A DNA stretch of 34,032 bases from JBFFXF01 sp041569895 (GCA_041569895.1 JBFFXF010000046.1:1-34032); one strand, 5' to 3'. Shown: positions 23,696-31,954, counted from the first letter of the stretch. Notes: generated from the letters alone by a model not told the origin. Numbers and translations are program-made.

Positions 23696-26600
23696 TCACC
23701 GGCAATCCCTCACCGGCGCCGGCCCCCCGAGGAACAGGTGCGCGAGCAGGTAGATCGGGTCGGCGATGTTGACGTCGCCGTCCCCGTTGACGTCCGCCGG
23801 CCCTCGCGGGGCCTCGCCGCCGGAGAAGAGGTGGCGCAGCACGAAGACGGCGTCGGAGAGGTCGATGGCCCCGTCGTCGTTGACGTCGCCTCGCGGCGTC
23901 TCGACGCATGCGCAGCCGTTCCCGAGGCTCTTCGTGCCGTGCGTCTTGATCGTGTGGTTCCCGTCGAGGTGCCGGAAGACGTGCACCACGCGGATGCCGC
24001 GCTGCTCGAGCTCCTCGATGATATCCGGCGACATTCCCGGCTCGAGACGCGGCTCGAACATGTAGTGCTCGGAGAAGTTGTGATGCTCCGGCCGGTAACT
24101 CTGCGAGAACTCGCCGTGCAGTACGATCGGCTGGCTGGCGAGACCGGTGATCGTCGTCTCGATCCAGCGCGCGAGCGGGAACGTCTTGATGATGAAATCG
24201 TTGGGGATCTCCGGCCAGACGTACCTCGTCCTGACCGTCACGCCGCCGACCCGGAGGCGGACGTCCTGCACGAGGTCGCCGGCCTTCTGCTCGAACGGTG
24301 AGCCCAGCGCGGTCCATTCGCTCGTCGTCCGCTGCTCCTCGAGGAGACCGTCGATGACCAGCACCGGCGTGTCGTACTCCACCTCGAGCCTCGGGTCGAC
24401 GAAGTCGAACTGCGTCAGGACCGGGCTCTCCGACGGAGCGACCAGCGTCGGCACGTCGAACGTCACCAGCCGGTACGTGCGCGGGTTCCCGTGATCGGCG
24501 ATGCGCCACGAGTGGACGACCTGCTCGCCGTCGAACGAGTGCGTCGCTCCCGGGAACGACGAGGGCGGCCCGGAGAGCTCACGCACGTCGCAGCCGTCGA
24601 AGTAGCGCACCGTCGCGTTCGCGTAGAGCCCGCCCTCGAGGTTCTCGCGGGTGAGCCACATGCTGCGGGTCTGGAGGGTCCAGAACGACTTCGAGCGGTG
24701 GTTCGAGAAGATGTTGCTGTCCTCGCCCTGGAAGGTCTGGAGCTCGCGCGTCTCGTTGAGCAGGAACGGCGTCACGCTCGGCGTCGCATCGGGGACCGGG
24801 ATCCGCCGGATCTGCTTCACGACGAGCCCCTCGCCGGCGATCTTCTTGTACTCGAAGTCGAGGACGCCCTGCTCGCCGGTGGCGGCGGCGAAGGCCTCCG
24901 CGGCTCGCGCCAGCCTCTGTGCCAGGGCGACGTAGTCGGCGTTCCATTGCATCACCGTCTGGCCGAGGAGCACCAGGCTCGACTCGCGCCGGACGACCGG
25001 CGTCTCGGCCAGCGTCCCGTCCGGATTCATGGCGAGCGTCACCTCCTCGGGCGTCGCGCTCCCGTCGGGGTTGGTGACCGAGATGGCGCCCTTTTGCGTG
25101 ACGAGGGTCGTCCGCCACGAGCTGAACGACTTCTCGAGGGTCGCGACGCCGTTGGCGAGCTCGGTTTCGTCGGGGAACGAGTGGTGCACGAGGACCGCCA
25201 TGCCGACCTGCGACTCGTCGACGCCCCACCGCAGCCGCTCGATGTACGCGTTCATGTTGTAGAAGCTCGCGAACACGCGCCGGATGGCGCGGAAGACGCC
25301 CCGCTCCTTCGACTCCGTCGCGTCGCAGTGGCTCGGACCGGTGCCGTCGTCATCGAGGTCGTCCGCGAGGCAGCCGCTGAAGCTGTCGTAGAGGCCGGCG
25401 CCGGTGAACTGGTCTCCGTCCTCGACGTTGGTCGAGCTGCGGAAGCGGATCTTCTCCGTCGGCGAGAAGCCGAAACGCTCGTCCGTGAGCACAGCGATCA
25501 CCGCGTCCTCGAGCGCCGGGGAGAAGACGGTGAGCCGGTCGTCGCGGAAGAGCTCGCGGACGCCGCCGAGCGCGTCGGAAAGCGCGCCGACGTCGGCCGG
25601 CGGGAACGACGCGTGCGGCGCCAGCCGGTCGGCGATCTCCTGGCGGAGGGTCTTGCCGCCGGTGACCGTCTGGTCGAGGAAGGCGTCCCACAGATCGAAG
25701 GCGAGCGCCGCGGCCGTGCGCGTGCTCTCCGGAATCGACTTCAGGAGGACGGAGTAGTTCGCCGCCTTGCCGCCGACGAATCGGATGTCGGCCGGCGTGA
25801 GATCGGCGACCGCGGTGCCGATCGCTCCGAGAAGCTCCTTCGGCCGGATCGCCAGCGGGGGCAGCTCCTTCAGCGCGAGGATCTCGGCGATCACCGCCTC
25901 GTCGATCACGCCGTCGACCCGGTGGAAGCGCAGGTCCGGGAGGTGGAAGTCCTGGAAGGCGCGCAGGACGATCCGCTGGCCGACGAGCTGCTGGAGCCTC
26001 GCGACGTCGCTCTCGAACACCGGGTGAACGAACGGGATGCCGAAGTTCTTGGCGAGGATGGCCACGTGGGAGCTCGGCGTCGACGGCGCCAGCGAGACGA
26101 TGCCGGCGACGAACGGCACCTCGGCCGGCACGCCGTCCGTGAGCAGGATGTCGGTGGCGCGGAGCCGCCCGTCGCGGTACGCGGCGTCGATCTCCGCTCC
26201 CGGAACGAACGTCAGCCGCCCGAGGGCCCAGCCCTCCGAGTAGACGACGCTGTCACTCGCCCAGCGCGCCGGCGAGCTCACCTCGACGCCGTTGGCGCGC
26301 AGGAACTCGATGTTGTCGCGGGCGACGGCGGCCTGCTCGAAGGTCGGGAAGTAGAAGGCCCGGGCGCCGGCCGGAGCCTGCACCGCGTCGCGCGCCAGCG
26401 AGAACAGCTGAACCACTTCCGCCGCCGTGTACGGGTCGCGCCGGACGAGCTGGATGCCGAACTCGAACGGGTCGGTCGGCACGTCCAGCGGCGGCAGGAT
26501 GACGGCGCCGAGGATCGCCCGCTGCCCCTGCGCGCGGAGCGCGATCGCCTCGAACTGCTCGTTCGTCATGCCGACGAAGGGATCGAGGTGCGCGGTCGCG

Positions 26601-26944
26601 AACTCGTAGTGGAACGCGAACCGCCGCGAGTCCTGGAAATAGACCTTCGTCGGGTCGCAGGACAGCATGGTGAACTTGACCCACGACGGCAGCTCGCCGA
26701 AGACGCGGATCATCGGATCGTCCGGCGGCGCCACGGTCGGGCTCCAGGTCGGCGACGGCGTCACGACGCAGGCGTCGCCCGTCCGGACCTCTCCGGCCAG
26801 CACCCCGCCTCCGGGGAGGCCCCCCGAGAGGACGGAGAAAACGAGGCCGGCGACCGCCACGACGACGACGCCGGCCCGGAGGGACTTTGTCGAAACAGCT
26901 TCCACGCTCCCCACTTGCCCCGAGATACGCTCTGAGCCTCTCAT
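23696..26944 (-). CDS. Secreted PEP/pyruvate-binding-domain protein with dockerin pair
   Basis: 1082 residues. ATG 26944 has GGAG 11 bases upstream and gives a long signal sequence (hydrophobic stretch about 24-40). Around His293 is the swivelling phosphohistidine domain of PEP-utilising enzymes (TPSSHVAILAKNFGIPF). From about 388 runs a PPDK/PEP-synthase N-terminal domain (RFVGGKAANYSVLLKSIPE; IRFRSSTNVEDGDQFTGAGL near 495-520), the ATP-grasp part. Residues about 800-1000 are beta-rich and unassigned. The end is a dockerin pair (RGDVNDDGAIDLSDAVFVL; ADVNGDGDVNIADPIYLL). In the cytoplasm these domains move phosphate between ATP and PEP through His; in an exported protein the substrate is unclear. 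A near-consensus sigma-54 site lies 104-119 bases upstream. Confidence 0.78.
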   Translation of the reverse strand: MRGSERISGQVGSVEAVSTKSLRAGVVVVAVAGLVFSVLSGGLPGGGVLAGEVRTGDACVVTPSPTWSPTVAPPDDPMIRVFGELPSWVKFTMLSCDPTKVYFQDSRRFAFHYEFATAHLDPFVGMTNEQFEAIALRAQGQRAILGAVILPPLDVPTDPFEFGIQLVRRDPYTAAEVVQLFSLARDAVQAPAGARAFYFPTFEQAAVARDNIEFLRANGVEVSSPARWASDSVVYSEGWALGRLTFVPGAEIDAAYRDGRLRATDILLTDGVPAEVPFVAGIVSLAPSTPSSHVAILAKNFGIPFVHPVFESDVARLQQLVGQRIVLRAFQDFHLPDLRFHRVDGVIDEAVIAEILALKELPPLAIRPKELLGAIGTAVADLTPADIRFVGGKAANYSVLLKSIPESTRTAAALAFDLWDAFLDQTVTGGKTLRQEIADRLAPHASFPPADVGALSDALGGVRELFRDDRLTVFSPALEDAVIAVLTDERFGFSPTEKIRFRSSTNVEDGDQFTGAGLYDSFSGCLADDLDDDGTGPSHCDATESKERGVFRAIRRVFASFYNMNAYIERLRWGVDESQVGMAVLVHHSFPDETELANGVATLEKSFSSWRTTLVTQKGAISVTNPDGSATPEEVTLAMNPDGTLAETPVVRRESSLVLLGQTVMQWNADYVALAQRLARAAEAFAAATGEQGVLDFEYKKIAGEGLVVKQIRRIPVPDATPSVTPFLLNETRELQTFQGEDSNIFSNHRSKSFWTLQTRSMWLTRENLEGGLYANATVRYFDGCDVRELSGPPSSFPGATHSFDGEQVVHSWRIADHGNPRTYRLVTFDVPTLVAPSESPVLTQFDFVDPRLEVEYDTPVLVIDGLLEEQRTTSEWTALGSPFEQKAGDLVQDVRLRVGGVTVRTRYVWPEIPNDFIIKTFPLARWIETTITGLASQPIVLHGEFSQSYRPEHHNFSEHYMFEPRLEPGMSPDIIEELEQRGIRVVHVFRHLDGNHTIKTHGTKSLGNGCACVETPRGDVNDDGAIDLSDAVFVLRHLFSGGEAPRGPADVNGDGDVNIADPIYLLAHLFLGGPAPVRDCR

Positions 26945-27047
26945 TCCGGTCGCTCCACTCACTACTTGCTTCCTGGGGGAAGGCGTCCCGCGGAGAACCT
27001 CCGCCTGGACCGGTGCGCCTCCCCTCGCGATTGGCAAGCACAGCGAG

Positions 27048-27063
27048 AGCAAAGCGCGTTCCA
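27048..27063 (-). promoter_or_regulatory. Sigma-54 (-24/-12) promoter of the PEP-domain gene
   Basis: The minus strand reads TGGAACGCGCTTTGCT, matching TGGCACG-N4-TTGCW at 11 of 12 defined positions, with GG-N10-GC intact. Transcription would start near 27036, giving a leader of about 90 bases to ATG 26944. Two inverted repeats 75-125 bases further upstream could be activator sites. Confidence 0.6.
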
Positions 27064-27081
27064 TGCCAACCCGACCGGAGC

Positions 27082-27098
27082 CGACTTGCCGCAAGTCG
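27082..27098 (-). other. Perfect 7-bp inverted repeat above the sigma-54 box
   Basis: CGACTTG and CAAGTCG flank a 3-base centre about 20 bases upstream of the -24 element. As DNA it may be a regulator site close to the promoter; as a terminator it lacks a U-tract. Confidence 0.4.
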
Positions 27099-27138
27099 AG
27101 CAACGCCACGCGCTGCCGCGCCCGGCGGGGGCGTCAGG

Positions 27139-27187
27139 TGTCAAGGGAGCCTGACAGGGCGCGGGGCGGGTTTGTCACGGGGTGACA
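27139..27187 (-). promoter_or_regulatory. Two TGTCA/TGACA inverted repeats, candidate activator sites
   Basis: TGTCA-N8-TGACA lies at 27139-27156, and TGTCAC-N3-GTGACA at 27173-27187. Their centres are about 32 bp apart (close to three helical turns), and both share TGACAGGG at the right edge. Lying 75-125 bp upstream of the -24 box, they fit the usual place of upstream activator sites for sigma-54-dependent enhancer-binding proteins. The regulator is unknown. Confidence 0.42.
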
Positions 27188-27208
27188 GGGGCGGTGGGAA
27201 GCTACCGA

Positions 27209-27313
27209 CCCGGATTCCGACGCCGATTCCGAATCCGAACCCGAACCCGAACCCGAATCCGATTCCGATTCCGACTCCGACTCCGACTCCGATGACCGAG
27301 TCCGACTCCGATG
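27209..27313 (+). repeat. Degenerate hexanucleotide tract (GATTCC/GAACCC/GACTCC)
   Basis: About 105 bases of 6-base units drift from GATTCC through GAACCC and back to GACTCC. The gene-free stretch 26945-27536 (592 bases) holds the sigma-54 promoter, its upstream repeats, this tract, the ACGCAGATT repeat, and a G-rich tract abutting the stop at 27537. Open frames through it give only Ser/Arg/Glu or Pro/Asn strings and are not genes. Confidence 0.85.
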
Positions 27314-27403
27314 GGTCGGGATTCGTTCGCACGCAGGTCCGGAAAACGATTCCGGATGTCCGGAAATGCGGAGGAGGGAGTTCGGTCGACGTCCTGGTCG
27401 TCC

Positions 27404-27429
27404 TCTGCGTAATCTGCGCAATCTGCGTT
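27404..27429 (-). repeat. Tandem 9-bp repeat (ACGCAGATT), copy 2
   Basis: On the minus strand the sequence is ACGCAGATT, GCGCAGATT (one base changed), ACGCAGA, the same unit as at 9304-9329. It sits between the dockerin gene's end and the PEP-domain gene's promoter. The flanks of the two copies do not match clearly. Confidence 0.78.
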
Positions 27430-27496
27430 CCTCCTCTCCTCGGATCGCAGAATCAGAACTCCGAGCCGCCTTGAAGATCGAGAGCGGCTGCGACTT

Positions 27497-27536
27497 CGGG
27501 CACGGGCACGGGACCGGGACCGGGGACGGGGACGGG
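27497..27536 (-). repeat. G-rich hexamer tract directly after the dockerin gene's stop
   Basis: CGGGCA, then CGGGAC, then CGGGGA units end at the base next to the TAA stop (27537-27539 complement). On the plus strand it has many GGG/GGGG runs; on the transcript strand it is C-rich. Confidence 0.8.
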
Positions 27537-28730
27537 TTAGCAACCCCCGCCCATCTCGCAGCCCGGGCCGCCCGGGGTCTCGTCGAGTCCGCAGCGCGGA
27601 TGGGGGGCCGGCGGGCACGTTGAGCCGAGGAAGAGGCAGCCGAGGGTGAAGACCGCGTCGCTGATGTCGACCGCGCCGTCGTCGTCGGCGTCCGCCGCGT
27701 CGGCGCAGGGCGGCAAGAAGCCGCCGAGGAAGAGCGAGCCGAGCGTCGCCACCGCGTCGGCGATGTCGTACGCGCCGTCCTGGTTGGTGTCGCCGCGGAT
27801 GAAGGCCCGCGAGGGATCAACGGAGGTGACCCGGACGGTCAGCGGGGCGACGTCCGGCATGAACGGGACCTCGTCGACGACGAACTCGAGCGCCACCGGC
27901 TGGCCGGAGCCCTGGAGCCCGCCGGCCGGGGTGACGGTGTAGGTCGCCTCGCCGCGTTCGGGCACCTCGACGCGGAGCACGCCGCGCAAGAGCGATCGCG
28001 GCCGGTCGAGCGCGAGCTCCACCGGGAAGATCAGGCTCGGGACAACGACAGTGACCGCTCCCGAGGAGCCGACCGGCTCGACCACCGAAAAGCCCATGCG
28101 GATGATCGACCCGCTGTCGGTGTCGTCGATCGTCAGACCCGCGAGCGTGACGCCCGTCGCCGGCGCGACCTCGACGCCGAACGACCAGCCGTTGAGCTCG
28201 GAAAGGCCGCTGCCGGGAAAGTCCGCGAGGACGCTGAACGGCACGTCGACGACGTCACCGGCGACCCCGGCGATCGACACCGGCTCCGCCTCGGGAGCCG
28301 TGGCGTCGGCGATCGTGGACACGAAGAGGAGGTATTCCCCGCGCAGCGGCGGCAGCGACCCGTCGCAGACCGGCTCGACGTCGCACGGATGCCGCACGAC
28401 CTCGTCCGGATCGGGACCGCACTCCGGAAACGGCAACGGGGGTGGTGGGCCGCCCGAGAAGAGGTAGCCGAGCAGGTAGAGCGGATCGGAGAGGCCGATG
28501 ACGCTGTCGCCGTCGGCATCCCCCGCCGCCATGCATCGAGGACCCGGCCCGCCGAGCTTCAGGAAGTAGAGACCGACGAGCACGTCGTTGATGCTGACGC
28601 GACCGTCGTTGCTCGCGTCACCGCGAATGAAACTGCGCTGTGCGGCGACCGAGCCGGCGCAGGAAAGCACGACGACAAACGCGAGCGCGACCCGGCAATG
28701 CCAGCCGGAGGTACCAGCGATGCGGAACAT
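27537..28730 (-). CDS. Secreted protein with two dockerin pairs around a beta-domain
   Basis: 397 residues. A signal peptide (to about residue 31, SVAAQ) is followed by a first EF-hand-type pair (IRGDASNDGRVSINDVLV; AGDADGDSVIGLSDPLYLL) and a PPPPLPFPECG turn. Residues about 130-285 are beta-rich with a GWSFGVEV segment, a pattern I associate with a planctomycete extracellular domain that looks cohesin- or Ig-like. A second pair (IRGDTNQDGAYDIADAV; ADADDDGAVDISDAVFTL) precedes a Cys-containing tail. It has no catalytic motif and is likely structural or an adaptor at the cell surface. Loops such as DTNQDGAYD carry the expected calcium-ligand Asp/Asn residues. The start has a clear signal peptide and the stop abuts a G-rich tract. 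Confidence 0.8.
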   Translation of the reverse strand: MFRIAGTSGWHCRVALAFVVVLSCAGSVAAQRSFIRGDASNDGRVSINDVLVGLYFLKLGGPGPRCMAAGDADGDSVIGLSDPLYLLGYLFSGGPPPPLPFPECGPDPDEVVRHPCDVEPVCDGSLPPLRGEYLLFVSTIADATAPEAEPVSIAGVAGDVVDVPFSVLADFPGSGLSELNGWSFGVEVAPATGVTLAGLTIDDTDSGSIIRMGFSVVEPVGSSGAVTVVVPSLIFPVELALDRPRSLLRGVLRVEVPERGEATYTVTPAGGLQGSGQPVALEFVVDEVPFMPDVAPLTVRVTSVDPSRAFIRGDTNQDGAYDIADAVATLGSLFLGGFLPPCADAADADDDGAVDISDAVFTLGCLFLGSTCPPAPHPRCGLDETPGGPGCEMGGGC

Positions 28731-28812
28731 GTCGACCCCCTCTCACGGGTTGGTGATCCGGGGCGCCCCGCGATCGATGCTACCGGAGACGGCGAGTCGA
28801 TCAAGCTTCCGT

Positions 28813-28828
28813 CGTGCTCGTGCTCGTC
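28813..28828 (-). repeat. Short CGTGCT tract abutting the ThuA-HEAT gene stop
   Basis: Right after the TAG (28831-28829) the minus strand reads GACGAGCACGAGCACG, 2.7 hexamer units. It is a short example of the stop-linked tracts in this window. Confidence 0.5.
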
Positions 28829-31800
28829 CTACTCCTCGAACACGATCTTCATCTCGTGAATCGACCAGTACAACCCCTGCGTCTGGCCCGTCTGGACGAT
28901 CTTCACGAATCGTCCCCGCACCGGCTCGGGAAGCTCGAGGCGGGTGATCGGGCGCTGCGGCGGGCTGGTGAGGACCGGCTTGCCCCAGCTCTTGCCATCG
29001 AACGAGACGTAGACCTCCGAGCCGCGCGGGTAGTCGCCGGGCGAGTCGCGGGTGTCGAGGATGATGCGCTTGATCGATTGCTCGGCGCCGAGGTCGACGG
29101 CGAACCACATGCCGGGGCGCATCGGCGTGTTCGTGCTCCAGCGCGTGCGAGGGTTGTCGTCGAACGCCTTGCGGGTATCGCCGCCTCCGTGCGACGCGGT
29201 GGCGACGAGACTGTTGGCGATGAGGACGCTGCGGATGGTGCCCGCGACTTTCTCCGCCGTCTCGCCGACCGTCTCGTCGGAGGCGAGTCGCTCGGCGAGC
29301 GCCAGCGCCTCCTTGCAGGGGAAGCCGGCGAGGGCGGCGACGATCTTCTTCTTCTGGTCGGCGGCCTCGACGATGCCGAGCAGTCGCTCGAGGCGCTGCA
29401 CCGAGTCGACCGCGGGACGGTTCCCGGGAGTCGCCAGCAGACGGAGGGCGCCGTCGAGCGCCACGGCCCGGAGCTTCGATCGGTCGCGCTCCACCACCGC
29501 GATCAGATCGTCGAGCGGCGCGGGCGTGCCCCACGACGCCAGCGCCCGCAACGCGGCGTTCGACACCGCGCGCTCGCTGCTCGAAAGCGCCTCGCGCGCG
29601 GCCCGCAGCGCCGCGTCCGTGCTCAGCGTCGGCAGCACGTCGATGAGCAGCACCTTGACGTCACGGTCGGCGCCGGAGAGCGCCCCGACGACGACGCCCG
29701 CGGCCCGATCACGGTCCTCCGCTCGCTCCGCGACGCGACGGACCGAGACGGCGATTCGCTCGCGGTCCGCCCCGCCGGTGCGTGCGAGCAGCGCGGTCAG
29801 CTTCGGCAGATCGGCCTCGCCGGCGAGCGCGCCGAGCGCGTCGAAGGCCGCGGCGCGCACTCTCTCGTCGTCGTCTCGAACGGCCTCGAGCAACGCCGGG
29901 ACGGCTTCACTCTCGTTGCGGGCGCGGACGACCGAGATCGCCGTCGCGCGCACGGCGCGATCCTCGTCGTCGACCAGCTTGACGATCGCCGGCGTCACGC
30001 CCTCGCCGCGCAGCGCGGTCAGGCTGGCGACGGCGGCTCTCCCCACCTCGCCCCCGTCACGGGCGAGCGGCGCCAGGACGCGCACCGTGGTCGCGCCGCC
30101 GAGCGCACCCGAAGCGCGGACCGCCGCCAGTCGAACGCGGCGGTCGTCGCTCCCGATCGCCTTCTCGATCGCGGCGTAGGCGGCCCGGTCGCCGCGCTCG
30201 ACGAGAGCATCGATGATGTCCAGCTGCCGCGGCGGTGACGCACCGGCCAGCGCCGCGGCGAGCGCGACGGTGACCTCGCGGTCGGGAACGGACGCGAGCA
30301 GCCCGGTGGCGCCCTGGCGCAGCGTCGCATCGTCGGCGTCGAGAAGCGCGAGGATCACCGGCACCGCGCCCTCCTTGCGGGCGAGGAAGAGACCGCGATA
30401 GGCCGCGAGTCGGACGATCGGGCCCCGCTTCGTATCCTCGGCGAGCGGCCGGTAGATGGCGGCGGCCGCGGCGGAATCGCCGTCCGCGAGCAGCGATTCG
30501 GCGCAGGCGAGGCGGGCGTTGTCGCGCCAGCGCTCGAGCGACTCGGGCACGCGCGCGTTCGCCAGAGCCCGCGCCGCTTCCGCTCCGCCGAGACGGCCGA
30601 GCGCGCGAATCGCCGCGCCGGCGAGCTTCGGGTCGTCCGCGCCGAGGTACTTCGCGATATCGGGCACGACGGAACGGTCGCCGCGCTCGGCGAGCGAGCC
30701 GATGACGCCGATCAGCAGATCACCCTTGCAGAGCCGGAGCGCATCACGCAGCGCGGCGGTCGCCTCCGGCGCGGGCAGCCCCTGGAGCGCGAGCCGCGCG
30801 TTGTGGGACAGTTTCGGATCGGTGAGCAGCGTCGAGAGCGGCTCGACCGATCGCGCGCCGCCGATTCGACCGAGCACGCGCACGACGAACTGCTTGCCGG
30901 CGTACTTCGTGTTCGGGTCGTCGAGCGCGGCGATCAGCTCGCGCTCCGCCCGGCGAAGCTTCGAGCGCGGCGCGCCGCGGAGCGACTCCTCGAGGGCGGC
31001 CAGCTCGCGCCGGTCGTCGCCGAAGTCGTACTCGCGAATGCGCCCGAATGCCGTGCTCGACGTCCACGTCCGCACCTCGTCGGCGGTCGGAAACCCGGCC
31101 GGGACGTCCTTCAGAGTTACTTGCCCCGTGGCGGCCCACTCCGTGCCGCGCTGCAAGGTGAACGCGAACCCGGCGCAGCGCATGGCGCCCACGTGGTGGC
31201 CGAGCGTCGTGTGGAAGACGCGCCCCTTGCCGTAGTCGATCGCCATCAGCATCGGCTCGTGACGCCCCGTGCCGCCGGTCTCGGGGGCCGCGTACGCCGT
31301 CGCCAGCACGGTGACGTGCCTCGCCGGGCCGCGCAGGTTGCTGTAGAGCTCGTCCTGCGCGTGCACCCACTTCTCGGGCAGCCCGGCGGTGATCGGGTGG
31401 TCGGGCTTGCGGACGATGATCTGGAAGGCGTGCTGCCGGCCGTGGCTGCCACCGCTCCCCTTCGAGTCGTCGCGCACGATCTTGCCGTCCTTCCAGTAGA
31501 GCATCGGACCGGACTTCTCGTCGCGCCCGCCCCAGCCGCCGACGCCGATCATCTCGTTGTACTCCTTCCAGTGCGGGAAGGAGTTGTCGGCGGCGTGCAC
31601 GGAGACCAGCCCGCCACCCGAGCGGACGAACTCGACGAACGCCGCCTTGGTCGCCTCGGGCCACTCGGCGCCGTTGTAGTTCGAGACGACGACGTCGTAC
31701 TTCGAGAATTCGGGGCGGAACTCCGCCAGGTTCTTCGGCGTGGTCGCGACGTCGACCTCGAAGATCCCGGCGTCCTCGAGGATCTCCCGCAGCACCGGCG

Positions 31801-31954
31801 TCGTCTTCTTCCAGTTGTGGTTGTTCTGGCCGTCAACGATGAGCGCACGGATGGTCTCCGCGGGAACGGCCAGGGCCGGCTCTTTAGCGCCGAGCGTCGC
31901 AGCCAAAAGAGATGCCGCGAAGGCAAGAATCGTCTTCGGTGTCGTCGGTCTCAT
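28829..31954 (-). CDS. Secreted ThuA domain, HEAT repeats and discoidin domain protein
   Basis: 1041 residues. ATG 31954 follows AGGAAAGGA and gives a signal peptide (TILAFAASLLAATLGA). Residues about 35-270 are a ThuA-like (class I amidotransferase fold) domain: RALIVDGQNNHNWKKTT, YDVVVSNYNGAEWPE, GGGLVSVHAADNSFPHW and VFHTTLGHHVGAM. Residues about 320-880 are HEAT-type repeats (ADDPKLAGAAIRALGRLGG; DDRRVRLAAVRASGALGG). Residues about 900-1041 are an F5/8-type discoidin domain (AFDDNPRTRWSTNTPMRPG; WFAVDLGAEQSIKRIILD), usually sugar-binding. ThuA proteins are tied to disaccharide metabolism in planctomycetes and rhizobia. It lies 32 bases after the GFO/IDH/MocA gene, so the two form an operon likely acting on a sugar. 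The exact reaction is unknown. Confidence 0.88.
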   Translation of the reverse strand: MRPTTPKTILAFAASLLAATLGAKEPALAVPAETIRALIVDGQNNHNWKKTTPVLREILEDAGIFEVDVATTPKNLAEFRPEFSKYDVVVSNYNGAEWPEATKAAFVEFVRSGGGLVSVHAADNSFPHWKEYNEMIGVGGWGGRDEKSGPMLYWKDGKIVRDDSKGSGGSHGRQHAFQIIVRKPDHPITAGLPEKWVHAQDELYSNLRGPARHVTVLATAYAAPETGGTGRHEPMLMAIDYGKGRVFHTTLGHHVGAMRCAGFAFTLQRGTEWAATGQVTLKDVPAGFPTADEVRTWTSSTAFGRIREYDFGDDRRELAALEESLRGAPRSKLRRAERELIAALDDPNTKYAGKQFVVRVLGRIGGARSVEPLSTLLTDPKLSHNARLALQGLPAPEATAALRDALRLCKGDLLIGVIGSLAERGDRSVVPDIAKYLGADDPKLAGAAIRALGRLGGAEAARALANARVPESLERWRDNARLACAESLLADGDSAAAAAIYRPLAEDTKRGPIVRLAAYRGLFLARKEGAVPVILALLDADDATLRQGATGLLASVPDREVTVALAAALAGASPPRQLDIIDALVERGDRAAYAAIEKAIGSDDRRVRLAAVRASGALGGATTVRVLAPLARDGGEVGRAAVASLTALRGEGVTPAIVKLVDDEDRAVRATAISVVRARNESEAVPALLEAVRDDDERVRAAAFDALGALAGEADLPKLTALLARTGGADRERIAVSVRRVAERAEDRDRAAGVVVGALSGADRDVKVLLIDVLPTLSTDAALRAAREALSSSERAVSNAALRALASWGTPAPLDDLIAVVERDRSKLRAVALDGALRLLATPGNRPAVDSVQRLERLLGIVEAADQKKKIVAALAGFPCKEALALAERLASDETVGETAEKVAGTIRSVLIANSLVATASHGGGDTRKAFDDNPRTRWSTNTPMRPGMWFAVDLGAEQSIKRIILDTRDSPGDYPRGSEVYVSFDGKSWGKPVLTSPPQRPITRLELPEPVRGRFVKIVQTGQTQGLYWSIHEMKIVFEE

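Noticed and set aside
24491..26935. Long plus-strand open frame opposite the PEP-domain gene
   Set aside because: Low-complexity Arg/Leu/Asp/Val composition and no start signal; the minus-strand protein has clear domains.
26962..27144. Minus-strand 60-codon frame with two Cys pairs, looking like a zinc ribbon
   Set aside because: It lies over the sigma-54 promoter and the 7-bp inverted repeat, has no ribosome site, and its Cys spacing does not match a family I know.
27138..27144. TTGACA (minus strand) as a sigma-70 -35 box for the PEP-domain gene
   Set aside because: No -10 element at 15-19 bases, and the hexamer is part of the TGTCA/TGACA inverted repeat.
27209..27536. Repeat tracts considered as a CRISPR array or as coding sequence
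   Set aside because: Units are 6-9 bp without spacers, and frames through them give only two-residue strings.
28814..30238. Plus-strand open frame opposite the ThuA-HEAT gene
   Set aside because: Arg/Asp/Ala-biased shadow of the HEAT repeats.
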